From positions 1 through 64,000 of the forward strand of contig CAMAUZ010000001.1 of NCBI GenBank assembly GCA_945861535.1: a stretch of 64,000 bases of DNA, given 5' to 3'. This DNA is from Akkermansia muciniphila. GTDB taxonomy: Bacteria > Verrucomicrobiota > Verrucomicrobiia > Limisphaerales > BJHT01. The notes beneath the pieces were generated by a model that worked only from the letters and a program-made list of their open reading frames with translations, was not told the origin of the DNA and did not search any database. The translations under genes were made by a program, and so were the position numbers. Of the stretch, positions 34,563 to 42,949 are shown one piece after another (the stretch's first letter is position 1; the number at the start of each line of letters is the position of its first letter).

Positions 34563-36058
34563 CGTGAATCCAGTGCGGCCAGGAGGTTTTGGCGGACGTC
34601 TTTGCCGAGCGCCCAGCCGAGGTAGGTGAGGTCCTGGCGGTAAAGAATTTTGGGCGCGCCCTGATCGGTCAGTTCGGTGGTGTCGAGGACGAAGCGGACG
34701 CGCTGGTAACCGCGGCCGTAGTGGCCGACGGCGGCGATGTCGGCGGTGAATTGGTAGGACTCGGTCGTGAGGAAGGGGCCGGCTTGGTCGAGGGCGTTGC
34801 TGTTGTTGCGGTCGAAAACTTCGGTGACCCAGGCGACGGAGGTGAGCTTGGAGGGATTGGACTGGCGGAAGGAAACGAGGGCGGCGGCGCTGTCTTTGCC
34901 GATGCCGGGGATGCAGGTGAGGACGGCTTCGGAGGCGGTGTTCACATTCACGCGGCCGGTGAGGAAGGGCGTGTTGGTGGTGGTGATGTCTTTGGCGATT
35001 TGCGTGAACTCGTCGGCGGTGAGGCCGCTGCGGGCGTAGAACTGGAGGGTGCTGTTGAAATTCCAGTTGTTGCCGATGCGGCGGAGGATGGCGTTGCTGC
35101 GTTCGGCTCCGAATTTTTCGAGGAGGAGCGGCGGGAGCAGGCGCTGGCCGGTGGTGGCGAGGTCGATGCGGGGTTCGCCGTTGGTGCGGGTGTTGGGTTC
35201 GCGGCTCCAGACGGTGACGTATTCGGTGATGCCGGGGTCGAGGCGGCCGTCGCGGTTGTCGTCGGGGAGCGAGGCGAGGCCGTCGTTTTCGTTGTCGTCG
35301 AGGACGCCGTTTCGATTGGTGTCTTCGCCGTAGAGGATGTCGAGGTCCGCGCCGTTGACGAGGCGGAGTTCATCGACGGATTCGAAGGGGGCGTTTTTGC
35401 AGCGGTAGGCGGGGTTTTTGCGGAGGTAGGTTTCGTCTTCGGCGCCGCCGGGGGTGACTTCGCTGTTGGTGTCGCGCCAGTCGATGATGGCGGCGGCGAG
35501 TTCGGGGGTCATGCGCGGGAGGGCTTCGAGCATGGCTTGCGTGGCGGTGTTGAGGTTGAGTTTCGAGGCTTCGTCGATGAGGCCGAAGGTGGGAGCGGTG
35601 GCGGAGGTTGACGAGGTGGCACCGCCGGCGCTGCGGTTGGTGCGGCCGAGGAGCCAGTATTGGGCGGGGCCGATGTCGATGGCTTCGGCTTGGAGCGTGG
35701 TGGAATCGGGCGGCTGGCCGGGCTGGGGGAGGTTGGTGAGTTCGTAGGTGACGTAACGGAGGGCGCCGAGGATGGCCTGCTCGGCTTCGGCGGCGGCGAC
35801 GCGGTTGTCGCCGGCGCGGTGTTCGAGCTGCATCGAGTGGGCGAAGTAGAGGGCGATGCTGACGAGGCCGAAGGCGATCCAGAGGACGATGATGAGGACG
35901 GAGGCGGATTCGTGGGAGGGTGCTGTATTGATTGGGGCGGGATTGTGTTGATGGGGCTGTTCTCCCTCACCCCGGCCCTCTCCCGCTGGGAGAGGGGGGA
36001 ACATTTGCGGCGCGGCGGCGCTGTGGAGCGATGCGGATTTTTGCTGGGCGAAAATCAC
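34559..36058 (-). CDS. gspK: General secretion pathway protein K (minor pseudopilin)
   Basis: 499 residues from a GTG at 36058 overlapping the gspJ stop (GTGA); ATG 36004 is an alternative. A hydrophobic helix at about 52-72 (SVLIIVLWIAFGLVSIALYF) is the pilin-type segment. The GspK signature follows: LIDEASKLNLNTATQAMLEALP, IIDWRDTNSEV, AEDETYLRKNPAYRCKNAPFESVDEL, and VNVNTASEAVLTCIPGIG. An acidic Asp/Asn-rich loop (YGEDTNRNGVLDDNENDG) may bind calcium. The leader before the helix is unusually long and includes PLPAGEGRGEGE, encoded by a ccctctccc/gggagaggg inverted repeat. Confidence 0.87.
   Translation of the reverse strand: MIFAQQKSASLHSAAAPQMFPPLPAGEGRGEGEQPHQHNPAPINTAPSHESASVLIIVLWIAFGLVSIALYFAHSMQLEHRAGDNRVAAAEAEQAILGALRYVTYELTNLPQPGQPPDSTTLQAEAIDIGPAQYWLLGRTNRSAGGATSSTSATAPTFGLIDEASKLNLNTATQAMLEALPRMTPELAAAIIDWRDTNSEVTPGGAEDETYLRKNPAYRCKNAPFESVDELRLVNGADLDILYGEDTNRNGVLDDNENDGLASLPDDNRDGRLDPGITEYVTVWSREPNTRTNGEPRIDLATTGQRLLPPLLLEKFGAERSNAILRRIGNNWNFNSTLQFYARSGLTADEFTQIAKDITTTNTPFLTGRVNVNTASEAVLTCIPGIGKDSAAALVSFRQSNPSKLTSVAWVTEVFDRNNSNALDQAGPFLTTESYQFTADIAAVGHYGRGYQRVRFVLDTTELTDQGAPKILYRQDLTYLGWALGKDVRQNLLAALDSR
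35963..36001. repeat. 'ccctctccc' inverted repeat inside gspK
   Basis: Arms ccctctccc (35976-35984) and gggagaggg (35988-35996) lie in a longer ccctcacccc phrase also present at about 31190-31236. It is translated in the GspK leader as PLPAGEGRGEGE. Confidence 0.8.
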
Positions 36059-36732
36059 GGTTGGCCTCCGGCGGTGGCGGTTTGATTGGTGCGGGCGGTT
36101 ACGAGGAGGGGGACGACGAGTTCGAGGGTGGGCGGGGCGGGGCGGGTGGCGTCGGGGGGGGCGAGGTTGAGTTGGAGTTTGATGGCGAGGGGCAGGTTGG
36201 TCTGGGTGGTGGTATCCCAGGTATCGGCCCAGGTGGAGCCGTTGTAGTAGGTGAAGGCGAGGGTGCGGACGTTGCCGAGGAGGAGTTGTTTCTCGGAGGT
36301 GGCGGTCGTGGGGGGCAGGAGGTTGCGGGTGACGGCGCGGAGGAGGTCGCGGCCGCCGGTGGGGCCGGCGTTGCCGTCGAGGTAGTAGGAGATTTTCTGG
36401 AGTTCGGAGAAGGGCGAGGTGTCGTCCACGGGGGCGGTGGCGGTGCAGAAGACGGTGGCGTTTTGTTCGCCCTGACCGCCGGAGAGGGCGGCGGTTTTGA
36501 AACTGCTGGAGAAGGTGCCGCCGGGGGCGACGAGGCCGGTGAGGTCGCGCTGGATGAGGGTGACGGCGTGGTGGATGGGAAGGAGTTCGTCGAAGCGGGC
36601 GGCGGTTTTGTTGCGGAGCCGCATGGCGCTGTAGAAGACGGTGGTGATGGCTCCCAACACGACGGCGAAGATGGAGACGGCGATGAGCAGTTCCAGCAGG
36701 GTGAACGCGGTGGTGGGGGGGGAGGGGCGCAT
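36055..36732 (-). CDS. gspJ: General secretion pathway protein J (minor pseudopilin)
   Basis: 225 residues beginning MRPSPPTTAFTLLELLIAVSIFAV, a short type III leader. The prepilin cleavage site is A-FTLLE, with Ala at the usual Gly -1 position. The body has the GspJ pattern (YSAMRLRNKTAARFDELLPIHHAVTLIQRDLTGLV, ISYYLDGN, LLLGNVRTLAFTYYNGSTW). It would form the pseudopilus tip with GspI and GspK. Located between gspI and gspK, the standard order. Confidence 0.85.
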   Translation of the reverse strand: MRPSPPTTAFTLLELLIAVSIFAVVLGAITTVFYSAMRLRNKTAARFDELLPIHHAVTLIQRDLTGLVAPGGTFSSSFKTAALSGGQGEQNATVFCTATAPVDDTSPFSELQKISYYLDGNAGPTGGRDLLRAVTRNLLPPTTATSEKQLLLGNVRTLAFTYYNGSTWADTWDTTTQTNLPLAIKLQLNLAPPDATRPAPPTLELVVPLLVTARTNQTATAGGQP

Positions 36733-36803
36733 GGGGAGGCGAGAGAAAGTGATTAGTAATTAGTGATTAGTAATTAGTGGGGAAGAGCGGGTGTGAGGGG
36801 CGG
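36733..36803. repeat. 'attagtgattagtaattagt' tandem words
   Basis: AT-rich words gtgattagtaattagtgatt occupy 36748-36780, between gspI and gspJ. The same words occur at 25615-25645 beside the truncated kinase start. Confidence 0.7.
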
Positions 36804-37211
36804 TTAGGGTTGGGAGGTGTCGGCGAGGGTGGAGAGGGTGATGTCGTAGGGGTGGCCCTGGATGTCGAATTGGACTTGGACGGAGATGAGGCGGAGGGCG
36901 TTTTCGGTCCAGGTTTCGGAGGTGGCGCGCCAGCGGTATTCGTAGGGGCCGTCGAGGAGGGTGCCGCCGGGCCCGGATTCTTTCCATTGGCCGGTGACGA
37001 GGATTTCGTTGATGACGCGGGTGGCGAGGCGGGCGGCGGCGGTTTTGCGTTCGCCGACTTGTCCGGCAAGGCTGGCGATGCGGAGGGCTTGCACGGCGAC
37101 CGGGATGACGATGGCCATGAAGACGAGGGCGGCGAGGACTTCGGCGAGGGTGAAGGCGGAGTTGCGCCGCGTTGCCGCGGGGTTAGCGCAGGGTGTCGCT
37201 TTGAATTTCAT
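36804..37211 (-). CDS. gspI: General secretion pathway protein I (minor pseudopilin)
   Basis: 135 residues. Leader to about residue 18, then prepilin helix AFTLAEVLAALVFMAIVIPVA (Ala at -1, Glu at +5). The remainder fits GspI: LRIASLAGQVGERKTAAARLATRVINEIL and GPYEYRWRATSETW. It overlaps the 3' end of the gspH frame by 29 bases. Confidence 0.82.
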   Translation of the reverse strand: MKFKATPCANPAATRRNSAFTLAEVLAALVFMAIVIPVAVQALRIASLAGQVGERKTAAARLATRVINEILVTGQWKESGPGGTLLDGPYEYRWRATSETWTENALRLISVQVQFDIQGHPYDITLSTLADTSQP

Positions 37212-38013
37212 AATTCAGGCGGTTGCGGCTGGGGGCGAGGGTGAGGGTGGTGTCGTCGGCTCCGCGGAAACGGATGCTGGGGGCGTTGCCGGGCGGGAGG
37301 GCGCCATCGGGTTGGAAGCGGAGGGTGGTGGCGGTGCTGTTGTTATTATTGTTGGCAGCGGGCGCGGGTGTCGGTGTCGAACCGGGGCCGGAGGTGCGAG
37401 TGGTGCTGACCGTGATTTCGAGTTGGAGGTCGGGGGCGATTTCGAACTGGATGGCTTTGGGGTCTTCGGGGGTGTAGCCAGGGTCGGCTTGGAGGCCGTA
37501 GGCGCGGGCGCGGTCGTCGATCCAGAGTTGCATGGGGATGCCTTCGCTGACGGCGCGGCTCTGGGCGTGGTGGGTGAGGGAGAGGAAGCGGCGGGCTTCG
37601 GAGTCGAGGGTGCGCCCGCGGAAAAAGTTGGCGAGGGACGGGGAGGAGACGGCGAGGACGATGATAAGGATCGCCATCACGAGGATCAGTTCGAGGAGGG
37701 TGAAGGCGTGGCGGCGGAGTGGGGAAAAGGCATTTGAACCACAGAGACGCGATGGACACAGAGCGGCGGATCCGCAGCCCAAGGAGCGCGGCTGTGTCCG
37801 CCGAGGACCAGCCGCAGCGGCCCCGAAACCTCGCAGGCACCCGTTGGAATCAGGGGCGTCCCATGCGGCCAACCTGCTGCGGCTGGTGCTCCGCGCACAC
37901 AGCCGCGCTCCGGGGGCGGCCGCGCGAATCGGTCCGGGCGGCGGGACGCCGTCGGAACTCGCAGGCGGGGACGCCTGCGGGATGAGGGCGGCGATGGAGG
38001 GGCCGAGGCGCAT
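37183..38013 (-). CDS. gspH: GspH-like pseudopilin with repeat-derived leader
   Basis: The mature part is clear: HAFTLLELILVMAILIIVLAV prepilin helix near residue 103, then FFRGRTLDSEARRFLSLTHHAQSRAVSEGIPMQLWIDD and a beta-rich body with an Asn run. The only in-frame ATG is at 38013, six bases after the gspG stop. Reading from there crosses a 129-bp repeat (37783-37911) and a 'ccacagagacgcg' repeat, giving a leader of about 100 residues instead of about 10. Either the repeats inserted into the leader and it is still translated, or an unseen non-ATG start is used. An ATG near 37733 is in the wrong frame. Confidence 0.65.
   Translation of the reverse strand: MRLGPSIAALIPQASPPASSDGVPPPGPIRAAAPGARLCARSTSRSRLAAWDAPDSNGCLRGFGAAAAGPRRTQPRSLGCGSAALCPSRLCGSNAFSPLRRHAFTLLELILVMAILIIVLAVSSPSLANFFRGRTLDSEARRFLSLTHHAQSRAVSEGIPMQLWIDDRARAYGLQADPGYTPEDPKAIQFEIAPDLQLEITVSTTRTSGPGSTPTPAPAANNNNNSTATTLRFQPDGALPPGNAPSIRFRGADDTTLTLAPSRNRLNYEIQSDTLR
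37783..37911. repeat. ~129-bp 'gcggctgtgtccgccgagga' repeat, copy 2
   Basis: Same length and arms as 17796-17924 and 40235-40363. It lies inside the open frame leading into gspH and is preceded at 37738-37760 by 'accacagagacgcgatgg' words, the same neighbour as copy 3. Confidence 0.85.
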
Positions 38014-38019
38014 TGCGGT

Positions 38020-38664
38020 TCAGCGTTTGCCGCCCCAGTTGGTGATGTCGTCGTCGCCGCCGGCGCGGCCGTCGGGGCCCATGGACATGAGGTCGTAGCC
38101 GCTGGGGTTGTGTTTGCCGGGGCATTCGTAGATGTAGGCGTTGCCCCACGGATCGAGGGGGACTTCGCCTTTGTCTTTGAGATAGGGGCCGCGCCAGCTC
38201 TGGGCGTCGCGGGGTTGTTGGATGAGGTCGATAAGGCCGCCTTTGCCTTTGGGATAGGAGCCGGTGTCCACCTCGAAGGCGTCGAGCGCGGTGCCAAAGC
38301 CGGCGAGTTGGGTTTGCGCGGCCGTGACTTTGGCCTGCTCGGTGCGGCCGGAGAATTTCGGCACGACGATGGCGGCGAGGATGCCGAGGATGACGAGCAC
38401 GAGGAGGAGTTCGATGAGGGTGAAGCCGGAGCGGGATCGCTGGCGCGCGGCGGCGGTAGCGCAGGTTTCCAAACCTGCTGTGTCGCCGATTTCCAAATCG
38501 GCGGGGCTGCGGAAAGTCCAGCGCGTGCGGCGTGTTCCGTGGTTCGCAGGTTTGGAAACCCGCGACACAGCAGACTTGGAAGTCTGCGCTACAGGGGAGG
38601 TGCGCGGGTGCGAGCACGCGGAATGAGGCCGCTGGCGTTGGTTGTTTTGGTGGTTGGTTTTCAT
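38020..38664 (-). CDS. gspG: Major pseudopilin GspG with repeat inside its leader
   Basis: 214 residues. The mature part starts at the canonical G-FTLIE site near residue 80 ([22 protein letters not shown]). It ends with the GspG signature: DAFEVDTGSYPKGKGGLIDLIQ, WRGPYLKDKGEVPLDPWGNAYIYECPGKHNPSGYDLMSMGPDG, with Asp ligands for calcium. The leader of about 79 residues, instead of 6-15, contains VAQTSKSAVSRVSKPA and DLEIGDTAGLETCAT, which are the translation of the phrase-repeat at 38456-38594. The prepilin peptidase would remove all of it. It is the pseudopilus shaft subunit. Confidence 0.88.
   Translation of the reverse strand: MKTNHQNNQRQRPHSACSHPRTSPVAQTSKSAVSRVSKPANHGTRRTRWTFRSPADLEIGDTAGLETCATAAARQRSRSGFTLIELLLVLVILGILAAIVVPKFSGRTEQAKVTAAQTQLAGFGTALDAFEVDTGSYPKGKGGLIDLIQQPRDAQSWRGPYLKDKGEVPLDPWGNAYIYECPGKHNPSGYDLMSMGPDGRAGGDDDITNWGGKR
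38456..38594. repeat. Phrase-repeat inside gspG leader
   Basis: gtagcgcaggtttccaaacc at one end and gacttggaagtctgcgctac at the other, with cgatttccaaatcg between; the same family as 821-977 and 42950-43105. The whole element is within the gspG reading frame and keeps it open. Confidence 0.88.
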
Positions 38665-38683
38665 GCTGAAATTTTTCGGGGCG

Positions 38684-40042
38684 TTACTTGATGTGATCTT
38701 GGAGGGTGAAAATCGGGATGACCATGCCGATGAAAATCGTGCCGATGAAGCCGGCGATAAGGAAGAGCATGAGCGGCTCGGCGAGGGCGACGGCGGTCTT
38801 GAGCTGCCGGTCGAGGTCGCCTTCGGTGACGTTGGCGATGCGGACGAGTTCGGCGTCGAGTTTGCCGCTCTCTTCGGCGACGGAGATCATCTCGAGGGTC
38901 GAGCCGGCGAAGAGCGTGCGGCATTCGCCGAGGCTGGAGCCTAGCGATTTGCCTTCCTTGACGCGGTCGATGGAGTTGGAGACGGCATCGACGAGGATTT
39001 GGTTGCCGATGGAACGGCGGGCGACGTTGAGGCCGTTGATAAGCGGCACGCCCGCGCCGAGGAGCGTGCCGAGCATCCGGCAGAAGCGCGACATGGCGAA
39101 TTGCGCGACGAGCGGTCCGACGACGGGGGCGCGGAGGATGCCGCCTTCCCACGCGCGGCGGCCTTTTTCCGATACGAACCAACTGCGGAGGAGGTAGAAG
39201 GCGATCAGGATGCCGAGGACGAGGAAGAGGCCGTAGGCACGGAGGATTTCGCTCGTGGAGACAATCATCTGTGTGAGCAGCGGCAGGGACGCGCCGAAGC
39301 CGGTGAAGATCATCTGGAAGCGCGGGATGAAGAACACGAGCAGGAACACGAGCACGCCGATGGCGAGGACGAGGAGGATGGTCGGGTAAAGGAGCGCGGT
39401 CATGACTTTCGAGCGCATCTCTTTTTCGCGCGCTTGAAAGTCGGCGATCTGGTTGAGCACGACATCGAGGAAGCCGCCGGTTTCGCCGGCTTCAACCATC
39501 GCGACATAGACGCGGGGAAATGTTTCAGGCGAGGCGGCCATGGCGTTGGCGAGGGTCATGCCGTCCACGACGCGGTCGTGAATTTCGCGCCATTTGGCGC
39601 TGGCGACGGGCGTGGAGGCTTCCTTGCAGAGAATGACGAGCGCGCGGCTGAGGGGCACGCCGGCGGCGAGGAGGCTGGCGAGGAGGCGGGTGAAATTTTC
39701 GAGGGCGCGCGCGGTGACTTTTTCGGTGCGGGCGAAGGAGAGGTTGAAGGGCGCGGCGGTTTTGGCGGGCGCGGGCGTGGGGGGGGTTGCGGAAGCAGGG
39801 GCGGGAGCAGAGGTGGACTTCGCGCTGGCGGGCGTGGTGTTTTTTTGCGGGGCGGCTTTGGGGGCGGGCGGCGTGGAGGCGCGCGGGGCGGGCGCGCCGC
39901 CGTTGGTGCGTTCGGCGAGATTGAGGGGGCGCAGGCCGCGGGCGGCGACTTGTCGCAGGGCTTCCTGACGTCCGCCGGCGTCGATCACGCCTTCGGCGAT
40001 GGTGCCGTCGGTCTGGAGCGCGCGATATTGAAAGGTGGCCAT
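38684..40042 (-). CDS. gspF: General secretion pathway protein F
   Basis: 452 residues from ATG 40042 (MATFQYRALQTDGTIAEGVIDAGG), the usual GspF opening; an upstream extension is ignored. A Pro/Ala-rich linker (about 55-95) is followed by two GspF repeats: ENFTRLLASLLAAGVPLSRAL and FCRMLGTLLGAGVPLINGLNVA. Each is followed by a V-x-x-G-x-S/T-L segment and membrane spans, ending LFLIAGFIGTIFIGMVIPIF. It is the inner-membrane platform protein that works with ATPase GspE. It lies between gspE and gspG as usual, but a 383-bp repeat-filled gap separates it from gspE. Confidence 0.9.
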   Translation of the reverse strand: MATFQYRALQTDGTIAEGVIDAGGRQEALRQVAARGLRPLNLAERTNGGAPAPRASTPPAPKAAPQKNTTPASAKSTSAPAPASATPPTPAPAKTAAPFNLSFARTEKVTARALENFTRLLASLLAAGVPLSRALVILCKEASTPVASAKWREIHDRVVDGMTLANAMAASPETFPRVYVAMVEAGETGGFLDVVLNQIADFQAREKEMRSKVMTALLYPTILLVLAIGVLVFLLVFFIPRFQMIFTGFGASLPLLTQMIVSTSEILRAYGLFLVLGILIAFYLLRSWFVSEKGRRAWEGGILRAPVVGPLVAQFAMSRFCRMLGTLLGAGVPLINGLNVARRSIGNQILVDAVSNSIDRVKEGKSLGSSLGECRTLFAGSTLEMISVAEESGKLDAELVRIANVTEGDLDRQLKTAVALAEPLMLFLIAGFIGTIFIGMVIPIFTLQDHIK

Positions 40043-40425
40043 GCGGGTCAGCGCGTTCCGGGCAATGAGGACGGGGAGTTTTGACCACAGAGACGCGATG
40101 AACACAGAGAAGACAAAGAATGGGCCCGGCCATTCTGGGTCACGAGATCGTGACTTTCTCGCGAGGCCGCAGCCTTGCTGCTTTCTCTGTACTTCAACTC
40201 TTCAAATTCCTCGCGCGCAGCGAGGGTTTTCCCCGGAGCGCGGCTGTGTGCGCGGAGCACCAGCCGCAGCAGGTTGGCCGCATGGGACGCCTCGGATTCT
40301 AACGGGTGCCTGCGCGGATTCCGGCCTGCTGCGGCTGGTCCTCGGCGGACACAGCCGCGCTCCTTGGGCTGCGGCTTCGCCGCTCTGTGTTCATCGTGTC
40401 TCTGTGGTTTCATTCCCGTTTCCAT
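40043..40425. repeat. Gap of nested repeats between gspE and gspF
   Basis: Outer arms ccacagagacgcgatgaaca (40084) and tgttcatcgtgtctctgtgg (ending about 40409) enclose the 129-bp element copy 3 at 40235-40363. No gene is present. It breaks what is otherwise an overlapping operon. Confidence 0.85.
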
Positions 40426-42171
40426 TCAGGCGCGCTCCTGCGTGGCGACGATTTCGGCGGCGGTGTCGGGGGCGCTTTCGCCGAGGGATTGGTCTTTGGT
40501 GACGCGCAGCACTTCTTCGGGGGTGGTGATGCCTTCGCGCACGAGGCGCCAGCCGTCTTCGGAAAGGGTTCTCATGCCGGCGCGACGGGCGGCGTCGCGG
40601 ATTTTGTCGCTTGAGGAATTTTTCAGGATGAGCTGGCGGATTTCGTTGTTGGAATCCATCCACTCGAAGATGCCGCGGCGGCCGTGGTAGCCGGTGTTGC
40701 GGCATTCGCGGCAGCCGACGGCGCGGAAGATTTGCGTGTCGGCGGGGAAGTTGAGCTGGGCCTTGAGCGCGGCGGTCGTGGGTGAAGGATCGACCTGACG
40801 GCAGTGGGTGCAGAGGACGCGGACGAGGCGCTGGGCGAGGACGGCTTCGAGGGAGGAGGCTACGAGATACGGCTCAACGCCCATATCGACGAGGCGGGTG
40901 AGCGCGCCGGGAGCGTCGTTCGTGTGGAGCGTGGAAAAAACGAGGTGGCCGGTGAGCGAGGCCTGCACGGCGATGCGTGCGGTTTCCTGATCGCGGATTT
41001 CGCCGATGAGCAGCACGTCGGGGTCGTGGCGGAGAATGGCGCGGAGGCCGCGGGCGAAGGTGAGGCCGGATTTTTCGGAGACCTGAATTTGATTGATGCC
41101 GCGGAGCTGGTACTCGATGGGGTCTTCGATGGTGATGATTTTGCGGACGTCGTCGTTGATCTCGTTGAGCGCGGTGTAGAGCGTCGAGGTTTTGCCGCTG
41201 CCGGTGGGGCCGGTGACGAGGATGATGCCGTGGGGCAGCGCGAGGACGCGGCGGAAGGACTTGAGTTCGCGGCCATCGAAGCCGAGCTGGGCCATGCCGC
41301 GCAGAGTCGAATTCTGGCGCAGAAGCCGCATGACGACGGCCTCGCCGTGCAGCATGGGAATGACGGAGACGCGGATGTCCACCTCGGCGTCGTCGAGGCG
41401 GATTTTGATGCGGCCGTCCTGCGGGAGGCGTTTCTCGGCGATGTTGAGGTGGCTGAGAATTTTTACGCGCGAGACGATGGCGGGCTGGAAGCGTTTGATT
41501 TGCGCGGGCACGGGAACGTCCTGTAGCACGCCGTCGATGCGGTAGCGGATGCGGAGTTCGTGCTCGAAAGGTTCGAGATGAATGTCGGAGGCGCGGAGTT
41601 CGATGGCGTCGCGGAGGACCTGATTGACGAAGCGGATGATCGAGGCGTCTTCGGCGGCGCTGTCGAGGTCGGTGTTTTCCTCGTTGTCATCGGAGACGAC
41701 CTGGAGCGGGGCTTCTTCGCCGAGGGTGTCGATGGTGTCCGCGCCGACGCCGAGGCGTTTTTTCATCTCGCGCTGGATGGCCTCGGTGGGCGCGAGGACG
41801 GGGCGGAGACGCAGGCCGGTGATGGTCTTGAGCGAGTCGAGCGCCTGCGTGGCGAAGAGGCGCGAGGTGGCGACTTCGACGGTGTCGCCGACGCGGCGGA
41901 GCGGGAGGAGTTCGTCCTTCAGCAACAGGCGCGCGGGGAAAAGCGAGAGGACTTGTTTGTCCGGCTCGACATCATCGAGCGCGGTGAAGGGCACGTCGTA
42001 TTCCTTGGCGAGCCAGCGGAGGATTTCCTCCTCGGTGGGCAGCGCGGCGTTGGGCGCGAGGGCGCGCGTGGCCGCGAAGGCTTCGGCATCCACGGCGGCG
42101 AGTTGCCGGGCGGAGGTCATCCGCGCCAGCAGCTCCCGCAACGGTGAAGTATCGGTGGAGACCGAAGTCAT
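40426..42171 (-). CDS. gspE: Type II secretion ATPase GspE
   Basis: 581 residues. The N-terminal N1E-type domain is at about 20-140. The ATPase core has an ASDIHLEPFEHELRIRYRIDG segment (about 194-214), Walker A GPTGSGKTST (321-330), Asp box IITIEDPIEYQL, Walker B DPDVLLIGEIRD and His box TGHLVFSTLHTND. A zinc-binding four-cysteine motif (CTHC and CREC) is present, typical of GspE/PilB. It is the hexameric ATPase powering pseudopilus assembly. It is the first gene of the secretion run on the minus strand. Confidence 0.94.
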   Translation of the reverse strand: MTSVSTDTSPLRELLARMTSARQLAAVDAEAFAATRALAPNAALPTEEEILRWLAKEYDVPFTALDDVEPDKQVLSLFPARLLLKDELLPLRRVGDTVEVATSRLFATQALDSLKTITGLRLRPVLAPTEAIQREMKKRLGVGADTIDTLGEEAPLQVVSDDNEENTDLDSAAEDASIIRFVNQVLRDAIELRASDIHLEPFEHELRIRYRIDGVLQDVPVPAQIKRFQPAIVSRVKILSHLNIAEKRLPQDGRIKIRLDDAEVDIRVSVIPMLHGEAVVMRLLRQNSTLRGMAQLGFDGRELKSFRRVLALPHGIILVTGPTGSGKTSTLYTALNEINDDVRKIITIEDPIEYQLRGINQIQVSEKSGLTFARGLRAILRHDPDVLLIGEIRDQETARIAVQASLTGHLVFSTLHTNDAPGALTRLVDMGVEPYLVASSLEAVLAQRLVRVLCTHCRQVDPSPTTAALKAQLNFPADTQIFRAVGCRECRNTGYHGRRGIFEWMDSNNEIRQLILKNSSSDKIRDAARRAGMRTLSEDGWRLVREGITTPEEVLRVTKDQSLGESAPDTAAEIVATQERA

Positions 42172-42190
42172 GCGGCGAAGTGGGGCGTGA

Positions 42191-42724
42191 CTATTTGAGG
42201 AGACCCATCAGGACGGCCTGGGCTTCCTGGCGGGCGGAGAGAAGCTGGCGTAGGTCTTCCTGGGCCTTCTCGGCTTTGGCTTCGCGTTCTTTGCGGGAGT
42301 CGCGGAATTTCGCGAGCTTGGTTTTGAGTTCGGCGGCGGGGGCCTTGGCTTCGATGGCCTTTTGGAGGGCTTCGGCGTCGGGGTTGGGTTCGCCGCGGAA
42401 GGGGCTGGGGGTGTTGTTGTCACCGGTGCGCGGAGGACGGCCACCGAAGCCGAAGCCGCCGGAGCGGGCGTCGCGCTGGGTGGCGTAAACCTTCTCGAGG
42501 CGCTCGGAGATCAATTTCCATTCGGCGTCGTCCTTGACTTCGAATTGCTCGCGCGCGCGTTCCAACATGCGGGTGCGGAATTCGGCGGGATCGAAGTTAC
42601 CGCGGGTGCGGCCACCAGGTGCGGCAGCGCCGGGCGCGGCGGGGGTGTTCTGGGCGGGGAGCTGGGACGCGGTGGCGACGAGGGCCAGGGCGACGCCGGC
42701 GATGAGGGACGATAGGTGTTGCAT
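42191..42724 (-). CDS. Small secreted helical protein, unknown
   Basis: 177 residues from ATG 42724 (MQHLSSLIAGVALALVATASQL signal peptide). The mature part is charged and helical (FRTRMLERAREQFEVKDDAEWKLISERLEKVYATQRDA, then KLAKFRDSRKEREAKAEKAQEDLRQLLSARQEA) with a Gly/Pro-rich break. The layout recalls periplasmic Spy/CpxP-like proteins but I see no firm motif. Being 20 bases upstream of gspE on the same strand, it may be the first gene of the secretion operon. Confidence 0.6.
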   Translation of the reverse strand: MQHLSSLIAGVALALVATASQLPAQNTPAAPGAAAPGGRTRGNFDPAEFRTRMLERAREQFEVKDDAEWKLISERLEKVYATQRDARSGGFGFGGRPPRTGDNNTPSPFRGEPNPDAEALQKAIEAKAPAAELKTKLAKFRDSRKEREAKAEKAQEDLRQLLSARQEAQAVLMGLLK

Positions 42725-42949
42725 AACGTTTGTTGGATGGAGGCTGCGATTGGTGCTGCTGTTTGGTTTCACACACGAACCCCCGATGGGCACGGCCTAC
42801 CGGGTTTTGGCGGAATGGATGCACGCGTCGTGCCAGCGGGGATTTGGGCGGGTTTATGCAGATGTGAGGGTGAAGTGCGCAACGGTTGCGCGGCGCGGGG
42901 AGGGGCGGGTGTGCAAGGATTGCGCAGGCGCCGGGGGGCGTGGCGGAGC

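Noticed and set aside
37686-38297. 203-residue minus-strand frame with an ATG (about 37733) close to the GspH helix
   Set aside because: It is out of frame with the pilin helix and made of repeat plus shadow sequence.
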